NCBI GenBank assembly: GCA_025617375.2
Contig: JAMYGW020000001.1
Span: 3,100,001-3,164,000 of the forward strand
Origin: Acarospora socialis
Lineage: Eukaryota > Ascomycota > Lecanoromycetes > Acarosporales > Acarosporaceae
Reading direction: 5' to 3'
DNA length: 64,000 bases
Translations under genes and position numbers: made by a program
The notes under the pieces: generated by a model
Told to the model about the DNA's origin: nothing
The model's input: the letters and a program-made list of their open reading frames with translations, nothing else
Databases searched by the model: none
Part shown: piece by piece, positions 63,924-64,000 of the stretch
How positions within the stretch are numbered: position 1 is the first letter of the stretch
Layout of the letters: every line of letters starts with the position of its first letter

Positions 63924-64000
63924 ATTCTACGCATTACTGCTTGAACATCCCAATGTATTCTGTATCTCATTTATAACAGCATGCAGAATCGTATGGTGTA

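Overview
The window looks like a chromosome segment of a filamentous ascomycete (Pezizomycotina). The host genes have introns of about 50-90 bp with CTAAC-type branch sites, and their families (NmrA/isoflavone-reductase-like, GFA/CENP-V-like, JEN1-type carboxylate permease) are common in such fungi. Two ordinary GC-balanced flanks (1-1867 and about 55.4-64.0 kb) enclose a very AT-rich island of about 53.5 kb in which CG, CC and GG dinucleotides are nearly gone. This is the mark of RIP-like C-to-T hypermutation of repeats.

Left flank: one apparently intact two-exon gene on the minus strand (289-1339) encodes a 327-aa NmrA-like NAD(P)-binding oxidoreductase.

Island: almost every base can be assigned to nine nested transposon fossils. 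The outermost is a Tad1/jockey-like LINE (1868-49871, + strand) with a CCHC-knuckle ORF1 and an ORF2 with endonuclease, reverse transcriptase and RNase H. It has been split by two Ty1/copia elements of one family, C1 (5160-29208) and C2 (30571-48399), each with 210/211-bp LTRs and exact 5-bp target duplications. These are split in turn by Ty3/gypsy chromoviruses: A (5277-17654) and D (21218-27418) in C1, E (32195-38377) and F (40954-47135) in C2, and B (11304-17495) inside an LTR of A. Past the LINE and a 456-bp CpG-less spacer lies a third, unrelated Ty1/copia element G (50340-55397). All are broken by many mutations.

The most unusual content is an extra cysteine-rich reading frame of 130-136 codons, antisense to gag-pol and just inside one LTR, present in all five gypsy elements. 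The second is the mutation signature: CpG and CpC are lost while CpA/TpG stays high, unlike classical Neurospora RIP.

Right flank: an eroded GFA-domain gene (55934-56640), two or three unidentified gene remnants, and one clearly intact four-exon gene (59099-60797) for a JEN1-type monocarboxylate/proton symporter of 510 aa. Further right are another decayed gene (about 61969-62598, minus) and small hypothetical ORFs. Several genes next to the island look decayed, while the NmrA-like gene and the permease look functional. No operon-like or pathway-level co-operation among the host genes is evident. No rRNA, tRNA or CRISPR array was seen.
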